Origin: Rubrobacteraceae bacterium
GTDB taxonomy: Bacteria > Actinomycetota > Rubrobacteria > Rubrobacterales > Rubrobacteraceae
Direction: 5' to 3'
DNA length: 5,511 nucleotides
NCBI GenBank assembly: GCA_029240775.1
Contig: JARDZQ010000149.1
Location: forward strand, 1 to 5,511
Every line of letters begins with the position of its first letter. Within the stretch, counting starts at the first letter, position 1. Positions 1 through 5,511 of the stretch are shown here, in pieces. The notes under the pieces were generated by a model. That model made no database searches. It saw only the letters and a list, made by a program, of their open reading frames with translations, and was not told where the DNA came from. Both the position numbers and the translations under genes were made by a program.

Positions 1-405
1 GGCCTTAGGCGGGTAGCGCGTCTGGGCGAGGGCTGGCTGGCTTCCGCCTACAACATCACGCCGGAAGCGTTCGCAGCCGCTAGGAGAAGGCTCGCAGAAC
101 TACTTCCCGCCGTCGGAAAGGACCCTAACCGGTTCCCCAGCGCCATAGCGACGATGTTCTTCTACGTCACAGAAGAGCGCGTCACATCGGAGCGGATAAT
201 TCGGGAGGTGTTGAGTCCAATGCTCAACCGCCCGGAAGATGAGTTGCGAGAGCGTCTCCTAGTGGGTCCCGCCGAGGAGTGCGCGCAGAAGCTCGCGGCC
301 TACCGAGCAGCAGGAGCGAACCGGATCTTCTTGTGGCCGGTGGAGGACGAGCTACGCCAGCTTACGAGCTTTCAAGAGCGAGTCGCACCGTTGGTCCGCA
401 GCTAG
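1..405 (+). CDS. LLM class flavin/F420-dependent oxidoreductase, C-terminal part
   Basis: The frame is open from base 1 to the TAG at 403-405, giving 134 residues, so the N-terminal part lies outside the window. Visible marks of the luciferase-like monooxygenase family are an early GEGWLASAYN segment (a family-type 'GDGW' turn near the active-site barrel), a region reading RLLVGPAEECAQKLAAYRAAG, and NRIFLWPVEDELRQL near the end. The last two match the usual 'G(T/S)PEEVAEKLRAYADAG..R..LWP' helix-strand-helix that closes the TIM barrel. The family uses reduced flavin or F420 for hydride transfer on varied small molecules in the cytoplasm. The substrate cannot be told from this fragment. The ATG at 154 is an internal Met, not the start. 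An MFS gene follows 90 bases downstream on the same strand and may be co-transcribed. Confidence 0.85.
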   Translation, partial: GLRRVARLGEGWLASAYNITPEAFAAARRRLAELLPAVGKDPNRFPSAIATMFFYVTEERVTSERIIREVLSPMLNRPEDELRERLLVGPAEECAQKLAAYRAAGANRIFLWPVEDELRQLTSFQERVAPLVRS

Positions 406-494
406 ACCCGCTCACCCGGAAGCTGTCCTCGTTACACCTCGGGGTTGACAAGGTGGAATCCAGCAACGGGCAAGCAGATAACGGTAGGCCGGCC

Positions 495-1667
495 ATGGTC
501 CTCCGCATTCTCGTTCTGTCCCTGGGCTCCTTCGCTGTCGGTACCGGCACCTTCGTGGTGACGGGTGTGCTCAAGGATATAGCCGAAGACCTCTCGATCT
601 CCGTTGCTAGCGCAGGGCTCCTGGTAACCGTGTTCGCCGCGACTTTCGCGGTGGGTTCACCTGTTCTTGTCGTAGCAGCAGGTAACGTTGGGAGGAGACG
701 CCTGCTGGTCGGGGCCCTGGTGCTTTTTGCCCTCGCCAAAGTAGCGGCAGCGCTCGCACCTAGTTTCTCTGTGCTACTTGGAGCGAGGGTAGCCGCCGCG
801 TGTGGTGCGGCTGTCTTCACGCCAGTAGCTTCAGCCGTCGCTACCAGCTTCGCTCCGCCGGAGTTGCGTGGCCGGGCCCTCTCGGTGCGCACGATGGGCG
901 TCAACATCGCATGGTTGGTGGGCGTGCCGTTGGGCACTGTGGTTGGCGGCCATTACGGTTGGCGGACAAGCTTCGTCTTGGTGGCCGTCCTAGCAACGGG
1001 CGCAGCGCTGGGTGTAAGGGCGTTGCTCCCGGCTGTCGAGGCTTCTGCACGTGGAGGATTTCCTTCCAACCTGAGGGTAGTAAAGAGTGGCGCCGTTGTC
1101 GCTGGCTTGGGTCTTACTATCCTAGCGCTCATGGCTAGCTTCGTCGTGCTTACCTACGTGCGCCCCGTATTGGAGAACCTTACTCACCTCGCTACAGGAG
1201 GGGTCGGCTTGATGTTGGCAGTCTTCGGTCTCGCTAGCATCCCTGGTGCGCTCCTTAGCGGCTACGTGGCTGATCGCTGGGGATGCAGGATCAGTATGAT
1301 AACTGTGCTAGCTGTACTCTCCGTGTCCCTGTTCTCGTTCTCTGTGCTCCCCGCGGCGCAAGCGGGATCTGTATTGACGGTCCTCGGGACAGTAGCGGCC
1401 CTAGTAGCTTGGAGCGTGGCCGCGTTCGCATTTCTCCCACTCCAGCAGTACCGTCTGATAGAGGTCGCTCCTGAGGGGCAGAACGCAGCCCTCGCGCTGA
1501 ACGCTTCGGCCATCCAGGCGGGTCAAGGGATAGGGGCCGGGCTCGGTGCCCTAGCCCTGTATTACGGATCCGTAGAAGTCTTGGGGGGTAGGAGCATTGT
1601 GCGCAGCGGGGGCTTTCGCTGCCCTCAGCTTCCGGGGTCGATCTGTACCACTCTGACACTTCACTGA
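495..1667 (+). CDS. MFS efflux transporter (AraJ/DHA1-like), C-terminus frameshifted
   Basis: An integral membrane transporter of the major facilitator superfamily, probably proton-coupled drug or sugar efflux; the substrate is not readable. The ATG at 495 is chosen because TM1 begins at once (VLRILVLSLGSFAVGTGTF) and GGTAGG at 483-488 makes a fair Shine-Dalgarno. Upstream in-frame codons to 279 overlap the oxidoreductase and look like spurious extension. Visible marks include PPELRGRALS (about residues 121-130) after TM4, GVPLGTVVGGHYGWRTSF (about 143-160) with the usual glycine/proline-rich TM5, and GYVADRWGCR (about 256-265), the second-half copy of MFS motif A. As read the protein has 390 residues. 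After Leu363-Gly364 it turns polar and arginine-rich. Skipping one base in the six-G run at 1583-1588 instead gives VGALCAAGAFAALSF then a stop at 1654-1656, a normal last helix and a total of 386 residues. So this is either a sequencing slip or a real frameshift in TM12. Confidence 0.85.
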   Translation: MVLRILVLSLGSFAVGTGTFVVTGVLKDIAEDLSISVASAGLLVTVFAATFAVGSPVLVVAAGNVGRRRLLVGALVLFALAKVAAALAPSFSVLLGARVAAACGAAVFTPVASAVATSFAPPELRGRALSVRTMGVNIAWLVGVPLGTVVGGHYGWRTSFVLVAVLATGAALGVRALLPAVEASARGGFPSNLRVVKSGAVVAGLGLTILALMASFVVLTYVRPVLENLTHLATGGVGLMLAVFGLASIPGALLSGYVADRWGCRISMITVLAVLSVSLFSFSVLPAAQAGSVLTVLGTVAALVAWSVAAFAFLPLQQYRLIEVAPEGQNAALALNASAIQAGQGIGAGLGALALYYGSVEVLGGRSIVRSGGFRCPQLPGSICTTLTLH

Positions 1668-1847
1668 CCTGGCGAGAACCGCGCTAAGGTACGTTGGCGA
1701 TGACACCGGCGCTTGGTAGGTGCCTGGCTGGCTGCTCTTTGTCACGTACTATCCAAATGCAACGACTCTGCGAACCTACCTGCGAAGTGCGGCTGATCGT
1801 CCCGATTGGCGGGAAGCCAAGGGCAGGGTAGGCGTGATCACCGTGCG
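1668..1847. other. Intergenic, no recognised gene
   Basis: The short open frames here (for example 1720-1953) show no family resemblance, and their codon choice is unlike the neighbours. TTGGTAGGTGCCTGG at 1713-1727 resembles TTGGTAGGAGCTTGG at 1984-1998 (13 of 15 bases), and ACCG..GCG at about 1840-1847 precedes the first AGGAGC. The repeat array to the right may therefore once have begun here, but I cannot align this stretch convincingly along its length. No tRNA, terminator or promoter was seen. Confidence 0.5.
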
Positions 1848-1988
1848 AGGAGCTTCTTGGCACGCTTCCTCCGTCCTCCGAAGGATGGTCCGGAGACGGC
1901 CGGGCCCTTTCGTGAGCAAAGTGAGGTTCACCCATCACATCCTTCGGGGCTAGTAGTCCTCATTAACCGTAGTGCATTGAAAATTGGT
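1848..1988 (+). repeat. Diverged tandem repeat, unit A
   Basis: This is the first near-complete unit of a tandem repeat whose units begin AGGAGCTT (1848 and 1989). Positions 1861-1982 align without gaps to 2007-2128 at an offset of 146. Over 1893-1982 I count 62 of 90 identical bases. Shared blocks include GAGACGGC, TTTCGTGAG, CATCAC, GGGGC and a core around ATT.ACCG. In the frame starting at 1893 the unit reads ETAGPFRE...LINRSALK, and many differences from unit B fall in third codon positions. The unit's function is unknown. It could be relic coding sequence, a dispersed genomic repeat, or part of an untranslated RNA. Confidence 0.75.
1887..1910 (+). terminator. Possible intrinsic terminator hairpin
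   Basis: GGTCCGG at 1887-1893 pairs with CCGGGCC at 1900-1906, a seven-pair stem with one G-U pair and a six-base loop, followed by CTTT. It could stop transcripts leaving the MFS gene, but it lies about 230 bases past that stop, its T-tract is only three bases, and the stem is not kept in the neighbouring repeat unit. It is weak. Confidence 0.25.
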
Positions 1989-2126
1989 AGGAGCTTGGAG
2001 TCTCGACACGTTGCTTCGGCTCTTTGAAAGGTCGTTTTGAGACGGCTGGAGTTTTTCGTGAGGCGAGAGAGGTAGGTGCATCACCTCCCTTGGGGCAAGG
2101 AGCCCTTATTTACCGATCTGCGTGGA
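1989..2126 (+). repeat. Diverged tandem repeat, unit B
   Basis: This is the second unit, directly abutting unit A. It begins AGGAGCTTGG at 1989 and ends where a third AGGAGC begins at 2127. In the frame starting at 2039 it reads ETAGVFRE...LIYRSAWK, matching unit A in 18 of 30 residues. Because the offset is 146 bases, the matching frames of the two units are not the same frame. The unit's own hairpins (AGGTG-CAT-CACCT at 2073-2085, and CCTTG-GGG-CAAGG at 2088-2100) are not conserved in unit A, which argues against a selected RNA fold. Confidence 0.75.
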
Positions 2127-2178
2127 AGGAGCCGTCTATGACTTTGGGCTTTCGCTTCACGGCGTTCTCGGAAGCTCT
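2127..2178 (+). repeat. Tandem repeat, partial unit C
   Basis: AGGAGC at 2127-2132 starts a third, truncated unit that stops just before the cyclase stop codon at 2192. In the frame continuous with unit B it reads TLGFRFTAFSEAL, which aligns with SLESRHVASAL at the start of unit B (read from 1992). The match is short and gapped, so this is less certain than units A and B. Confidence 0.45.
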
Positions 2179-2191
2179 TGCGCCCCCGACG

Positions 2192-4954
2192 TTATGGTCC
2201 CTCGGCCCGATCTTCGTCCCCTAGGGCGTAGGCGATGGCCTCTTCCTGCAGCATGGCTCTCCCCTCCTCGAAGGTATCCTCGAATGCCGCCGCATCCAAG
2301 CGGGAGCGCGCGTAGGAGCGGTAAGGCTCGTGCAAGGGGAGTTCGGAGTCGAATATAGGGATCGCTATCTCTTCGCGCAGGGCCTCGGCCGCCCCCCAGA
2401 GGAGCGCCGTGCGCTCGGCGTTCCCTCGGGCCGCGGCCCCTCCCGCGAGGCCCTCCAGGCTCTCAGCGAGCATCTTATTGTCTCCCAACTCGCGGCTATA
2501 TTCGAGCGCCTCCCCGAAGAGCGTCAGCGCCCGCTCGTGGTCGCCGCCGTGCAAGGCCGCCCATGCCAGGTTAGTGAGGGCGTTCGCCACCCCGTGCCTG
2601 TTGCCGAGCTTCCGGCAGATCTCTAGGGCTTCTTCGAACATCCCCGAGGCCCGCTGGGAGTCGCCCCCGACCAACGCCGCCCACCCCCCGTTGATGAGGG
2701 GATAGGTAGCGCTCCAAGCGTCGCCCGCTTTGCGGGCCAGCGCCAGGGCCTCTTCCCGCAACGCCGCGGCTCTCTCCTGGTCGTCCCGCTCGTGCGCGGT
2801 ACGCGCGAAAACCTCGAGCGCGGCTCCAAGGCCCCAACGGTCGTCCAGCCGCCGGGATAGCGCCAGGGCCTCTGCGCCGAGCGTCCCCGCGCGCTCGAGA
2901 TCGCCCCGGAAAAACGCCTTGAACCCCAGGAACGTCAGGGCGCGCGCGGTGCCCGCGTCGTCTCCTAGCATCCGGTAGAGCGCCAAGCTCTCCTCGAGAA
3001 CCTCACCCGCCCGCCCCAGGTCGCCTTGCGAGGTGGCAAGCCAACCCGCCCCGCGTAGGGCCTTCGCCCTCGACGCCGACCCCGACCGCTCCTCCGCCAG
3101 CGCCTCCCCGAGCCACCTTCGCCCCTCGCTCGTATGCCCCCGCACCTCCCAGAAAAACCACAGGGCGCCCGCGATCCTGAGCCCCAGCTCGGCGTCGCCG
3201 CCCCCCAGCGACCAGGAGAGCGCGGCCCTCAAGTTGTCGTGCTCTTCTTCGAGCCTCTCGAGCCACTCTAGCTGATCCGCCCCTTCTAGCTCGGGCTCGG
3301 CCTCTTCCGCCAGGGCCAAGAAGTACTCGGCGTGGGCGTGCTTGATCTCCTGATCCTCCCCGCTCTCCTCAAGCCTCTCGCGGGCGTACTCGTGGATGGT
3401 CTCGAGCATCACGAAGCGCGGCTCTCCCCCCACGCCCTCCTCCTGCCTCAGGAGGCTCTTGTCGACGAGGGACTCGACCCCGTCGAGGGCATCGAGGTCA
3501 CCTTCTGGGTCGCAGATCTCTTCTATCGCCTCCAGGGTGCGCCCCCCCTCGAAGACCGAGAGCCTCGCGAACAGTGCCCTCTCCTCTTCATCCAGTAGCT
3601 CGTGGCTCCAATCTATGGCACCCCTGAGGGTCTGCTGGCGGGTGGGTAGGTCCCTGGCCCCTCCCTTAAGGAGCTTGAGGCGGTTGGCAAGCCTGTGCAG
3701 CATTTTCCGTGGGGGAAGGACCTTGACTCGCGCGGCGGCCAGCTCTATCGCGAGGGGCAAGCCGTCGAGCCTCGCGCAGATCTCGGCGACGGCCGGGGCG
3801 CACTCGTTGGTGACGGAGAAGTCCGGCTTCACCGCCCTGGCCCGCTCAACGAAGAGCCTCACCGCCTCGTACTGGGTTAGGACTTCGAGCGGCGGCAAAA
3901 CCCTTGGGTCCGGCAGGGTGAGAGGGGGCACCGGGTACTCTTGCTCCCCGTAGAGTTTCAAGGGTATGCGGCTGGTGGCTAGGACCTTGAGCTTGGGGCA
4001 GGCGCCGAGAAGATCCCCAACGAAGGGAGTCCCCTCGAGGACCTGCTCGAAGTTGTCCAGGATTAGTAGGAGCTCTTTCTCGCGCAGGTACGCTTCCAGG
4101 CTCTCCTCAAGGGGTTGCTCCCCGACTTCCCTTACCCCAAGGGGCTCAGCTATGGTCGACGGCAAGAGTTCAGGGTCGGTCACGGTGGCGAGGGCGACGA
4201 AGAAGACCCCGTCGAAGAATTCCTCTAGGAGGTCGGCACCGGCCTGAAGGGCGAGGCGAGTCTTTCCTATTCCGCCCGGTCCCGTGAGGGTGAGCAGTCT
4301 CACCTCCTTGCTCTTCACCCGCTCCGCGATCTCGGACACCTCCCTTTCGCGGCCTACCAGTGGTGTCGGCTGGGCGGTGAGGTTGTTCGGGAGGCTCTCC
4401 AGGGTCTTGAGCGGGGGGAACTCGGAAGGCAAGGCAGGCGTCCTGAGCTGGAAGACCCGCTCGGGGCGGAAGAGGTCCTTAAGGTGCCGCTCTCCGAGGT
4501 CTTCGAGGCTCGCTCCCGCCGGCAGCTGGTCGCGCACGAGCTCCTGGGTAGGAAGCGAGAGCAAGACCTGCCCACCGTGGGCGGCGGAGAGAAGCCTTGC
4601 CACCCTGTTGACCGGAGGTCCGAAGTAGTCGCCGTCCCTCTCTTCGGCGGCGCCCGTGTGCAGCGCCATCCTCACCCGAAGCGGACCCGTCGCTTCCCAT
4701 TCCTCGCCCGAGAGTGCTCGTTGGACCGCAAGGGCCGTTTCCAGGGCATCGGGGGCGGTCGAGAAGGCACAACAGAAGGCGTCGCCGACGGTCTTGAAGA
4801 CGTAGCCCCCCCGATCCTGGATGAGGCGCCGTAGGATCTCATCGTGGCGGGCGAGGGCTCTTTGCATTGCCTGCGGGTGGCCTTCCCACATCTTGGTGGA
4901 ACCCTCTATGTCGGTGAATAGGAAGGTGACTGTGCCTGTTGGCGGGCCGTTCAT
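2192..4954 (-). CDS. Class III adenylate/guanylate cyclase - STAND ATPase - TPR protein
   Basis: A 920-residue cytoplasmic signalling protein. Residues 6-170 form a class III cyclase domain with every catalytic residue in place: metal-binding Asp15 (FLFTDIEGST) and Asp58 (FKTVGDAF), base-selecting Lys54 and Asp109, and transition-state Asn116 and Arg120 (GDYFGPPVNRVAR). The Lys/Asp pair favours ATP, so cAMP is the likely product. Residues 195-410 form an NB-ARC-like STAND NTPase: Walker A GPGGIGKT (225-232), Walker B LLLILDN (295-301), ATSR (326-329) and GLPLAIELAAARV (398-410). A winged-helix-like stretch (about 448-505) and LETIHEYARERL follow. Six near-regular 40-residue TPR units fill about 628-865 and probably bind a ligand or partner. 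There is no C-terminal LuxR-type HTH and no membrane segment. ATG 4954 is preferred: it starts the conserved PTGTVTFLFTDIEGST segment and has AAAGGGGG upstream. The GTG at 5023 would add 23 unlikely residues from repeat sequence. I infer that the ATPase-TPR part gates the cyclase. Confidence 0.92.
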   Translation of the reverse strand: MNGPPTGTVTFLFTDIEGSTKMWEGHPQAMQRALARHDEILRRLIQDRGGYVFKTVGDAFCCAFSTAPDALETALAVQRALSGEEWEATGPLRVRMALHTGAAEERDGDYFGPPVNRVARLLSAAHGGQVLLSLPTQELVRDQLPAGASLEDLGERHLKDLFRPERVFQLRTPALPSEFPPLKTLESLPNNLTAQPTPLVGREREVSEIAERVKSKEVRLLTLTGPGGIGKTRLALQAGADLLEEFFDGVFFVALATVTDPELLPSTIAEPLGVREVGEQPLEESLEAYLREKELLLILDNFEQVLEGTPFVGDLLGACPKLKVLATSRIPLKLYGEQEYPVPPLTLPDPRVLPPLEVLTQYEAVRLFVERARAVKPDFSVTNECAPAVAEICARLDGLPLAIELAAARVKVLPPRKMLHRLANRLKLLKGGARDLPTRQQTLRGAIDWSHELLDEEERALFARLSVFEGGRTLEAIEEICDPEGDLDALDGVESLVDKSLLRQEEGVGGEPRFVMLETIHEYARERLEESGEDQEIKHAHAEYFLALAEEAEPELEGADQLEWLERLEEEHDNLRAALSWSLGGGDAELGLRIAGALWFFWEVRGHTSEGRRWLGEALAEERSGSASRAKALRGAGWLATSQGDLGRAGEVLEESLALYRMLGDDAGTARALTFLGFKAFFRGDLERAGTLGAEALALSRRLDDRWGLGAALEVFARTAHERDDQERAAALREEALALARKAGDAWSATYPLINGGWAALVGGDSQRASGMFEEALEICRKLGNRHGVANALTNLAWAALHGGDHERALTLFGEALEYSRELGDNKMLAESLEGLAGGAAARGNAERTALLWGAAEALREEIAIPIFDSELPLHEPYRSYARSRLDAAAFEDTFEEGRAMLQEEAIAYALGDEDRAEGP

Positions 4955-4965
4955 CGGCTGCGCAT

Positions 4966-4973
4966 CCCCCTTT
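4966..4973 (-). promoter_or_regulatory. Shine-Dalgarno of the cyclase gene
   Basis: Read on the minus strand, AAAGGGGG lies 11 bases before the ATG at 4954. The spacing is slightly long but the site is purine-rich and supports that start over the GTG at 5023, which has no comparable site. An ATG directly abutting the G-run (4965-4963) opens a four-codon frame whose TGA overlaps the cyclase ATG. Confidence 0.55.
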
Positions 4974-4985
4974 CCATTCCGGGAA

Positions 4986-4991
4986 ACTATA
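4986..4991 (-). promoter_or_regulatory. Possible -10 box for the cyclase gene
   Basis: TATAGT on the minus strand is a good -10 match placed about 32 bases before the ATG, which would give a leader of roughly 25 bases. No hexamer resembling TTGACA is found 16-18 bases further upstream, where the sequence is GGGGCC/GGCCAG. Either another sigma factor or an activator would be needed, or the match is chance. Confidence 0.3.
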
Positions 4992-5006
4992 GCAGCGGAG
5001 AGAGCC

Positions 5007-5085
5007 ACTGGCCCCTTATTCACCGAAGTGCCTAGAAGGTGCGTTATGCGAAGTGCACTAGCCTTCAGGCGAGCGCCCCTCGGTC
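5007..5085 (+). repeat. Dispersed copy of the repeat (end of one unit, start of next)
   Basis: CCCCTTATTCACCGAAGTGC at 5012-5031 matches CCCTTATTTACCGATCTGC of unit B and CCTCATTAACCGTAGTGC of unit A. It runs through CTAGAAGGTGC into a partial next-unit start at 5037 that resembles partial unit C (AAGG.GC, then TATG, then CTTCA.GGCG). In the matching frame it reads LIHRSA-stop-K against LINRSALK and LIYRSAWK, so the Trp codon TGG of unit B is TAG here. It overlaps the upstream region of the divergent cyclase gene. The 3' half of the stretch aligns only with gaps. Confidence 0.55.
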
Positions 5086-5200
5086 ATGTAGTGGCCGCCG
5101 GGCGCACAGCGATGGGTTGAGATTCTTCGTCCGGATAACCCTCGATGACATCAGGGACGTTCCGCTAAAACTCGACGGGCTTTGCGACGAGAAAAGGGGC
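5086..5200. other. Intergenic or decayed leader, no recognised gene
   Basis: The plus-strand frame of the pilin relic stays open through here back to 5039 (RFFVRITLDDIRDVPLKL and on), but I recognise nothing in it and no good start with a Shine-Dalgarno. It may be decayed upstream sequence of the relic. No hairpin terminator or promoter stands out. Confidence 0.4.
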
Positions 5201-5511
5201 GTGTACGCGGTCAGGTCGAAGCGCTCAGATGCCCTGGAGGACGAACGCGGGTTCACCCTGCCGGGATTTCTGACGAGGCTCTCCATTTTGGATATTCTGA
5301 TAGCCATAACCGTGATCATCTTCCTCGCCGACTTGGAGCACTAGAGGGTGAATACGGCGACCAAGCAGCCTCTCGGCGACCACTGGCACTCCCACCCCAC
5401 CGACCAGCTTAGTGACTGGCGAGGCACGCTCACTCTCGACAGGACGGAACACGAAAGGCCCCGCTACTACCTGATCAAGCAGGCCGACCCCTACGGTCGC
5501 GGGGATCCGAG
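5201..5511 (+). pseudogene. Degenerate type IV pilin-like (prepilin) gene, runs off window
   Basis: Reading from GTG 5201, a 17-residue charged leader ends DERG and is followed by FTLPGFLTRLSILDILIAITVIIFLADLEH, split here as FTLPGFLTRLSILD and ILIAITVIIFLADLEH. This matches the prepilin peptidase site G|FTL.E and the hydrophobic helix of type IV pilins and type II secretion pseudopilins. Mature Glu5 is replaced by Gly, an Arg sits within the helix, and the usual small residue in 'ILGIL' is Asp. TAG at 5342-5344 stops it. Beyond the stop the same frame stays open to the window end and reads RVNTATKQ, then DQLSDWRG, then YYLIKQADPYG, which looks like the N-terminal part of a pilin head. A single TGG-to-TAG change would explain the stop. 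The start is uncertain: the purine run AAAAGGGG abuts the GTG too closely. An intact protein would be exported and assembled in a pilus-like fibre or DNA-uptake machine. Confidence 0.6.

Noticed and set aside
445..450. Perfect TTGACA -35 hexamer upstream of the MFS gene
   Set aside because: The hexamer 16-18 bases downstream is GGGCAA-like, not a -10 box; the nearest A/T-rich match (CAGATA) is 24 bases away. Not reported as a promoter.
279..494. N-terminal extension of the MFS frame back to 279
   Set aside because: It overlaps the oxidoreductase in another frame, is polar and unlike an MFS N-terminus, and the first transmembrane helix starts at the ATG at 495.
362..937. 191-residue minus-strand open frame under the MFS gene
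   Set aside because: Low-complexity Ala/Thr/Arg composition with no motif; a GC-driven shadow of the transporter.
1918..1938. T-arm-like GTGAGGTTCACCCATCAC suggesting a tRNA
   Set aside because: No acceptor, D or anticodon stems can be built around it, and the pairing is lost in the other repeat unit.
2073..2102. Two small hairpins as cyclase terminator or riboregulator
   Set aside because: Stems are five to seven pairs with tiny loops, lack a T-tract on the minus strand, and are not kept in the sister repeat unit.
1848..2178. CRISPR or integron attC array
   Set aside because: Units abut without distinct spacers, are about 30% diverged, and show no RYYYAAC/GTTRRRY ends or short palindromic repeats.
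3396..3953. 185-residue plus-strand open frame inside the cyclase gene
   Set aside because: Ser/Arg-rich shadow antisense to the STAND domain, whose minus-strand frame is clearly the real gene.
4955..5023. Longer cyclase form starting at GTG 5023
   Set aside because: The added 23 residues come from repeat and promoter sequence, have no family resemblance and no Shine-Dalgarno; ATG 4954 fits the family.

Overview
The window looks like chromosomal DNA from a GC-rich actinomycete. My best guess is a Rubrobacter-like organism: it has an F420/flavin-type luciferase-like oxidoreductase and a large cyclase-ATPase-TPR protein of a kind I associate with that lineage. This is inferred from gene style; no phylogenetic marker is present.

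Layout, left to right. (1) 1-405, plus strand: the C-terminal 134 residues of a luciferase-like (LLM) oxidoreductase, cut by the window edge. (2) 495-1667, plus strand: an AraJ/DHA1-type MFS efflux transporter. Its last helix is knocked out of frame at a run of six G (1583-1588), and reading one base on restores a normal hydrophobic C-terminus ending at 1656. (3) 1657-2191: about 535 bases with no convincing gene. Its right part holds a strongly diverged tandem repeat of about 140 bp, with two near-full units and a partial third. The units differ in a way that hints at coding ancestry. (4) 2192-4954, minus strand: a 920-residue class III nucleotide cyclase fused to a STAND (NB-ARC-like) ATPase and six TPR units. 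All six canonical cyclase catalytic residues are visible, and there is no C-terminal DNA-binding domain. (5) About 5007-5085: another fragment of the same repeat, lying across the cyclase promoter region, so the cyclase gene is bracketed by direct repeats about 2.9 kb apart. (6) 5201-5511, plus strand: a decayed type IV pilin-like gene running off the window. It has a recognisable prepilin GFTLP motif, a damaged hydrophobic helix and an in-frame TAG.

The LLM oxidoreductase and MFS gene are codirectional with a 90-base gap and could share a transcript. The cyclase is convergent to them and divergent from the pilin remnant. Nothing suggests the genes form one pathway. The window reads as one intact signalling gene set among decaying sequence: a frameshifted transporter end, diverged repeats and a pilin relic. 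The best candidates for something undescribed are the repeat family around the cyclase and the pilin-like relic beside it.
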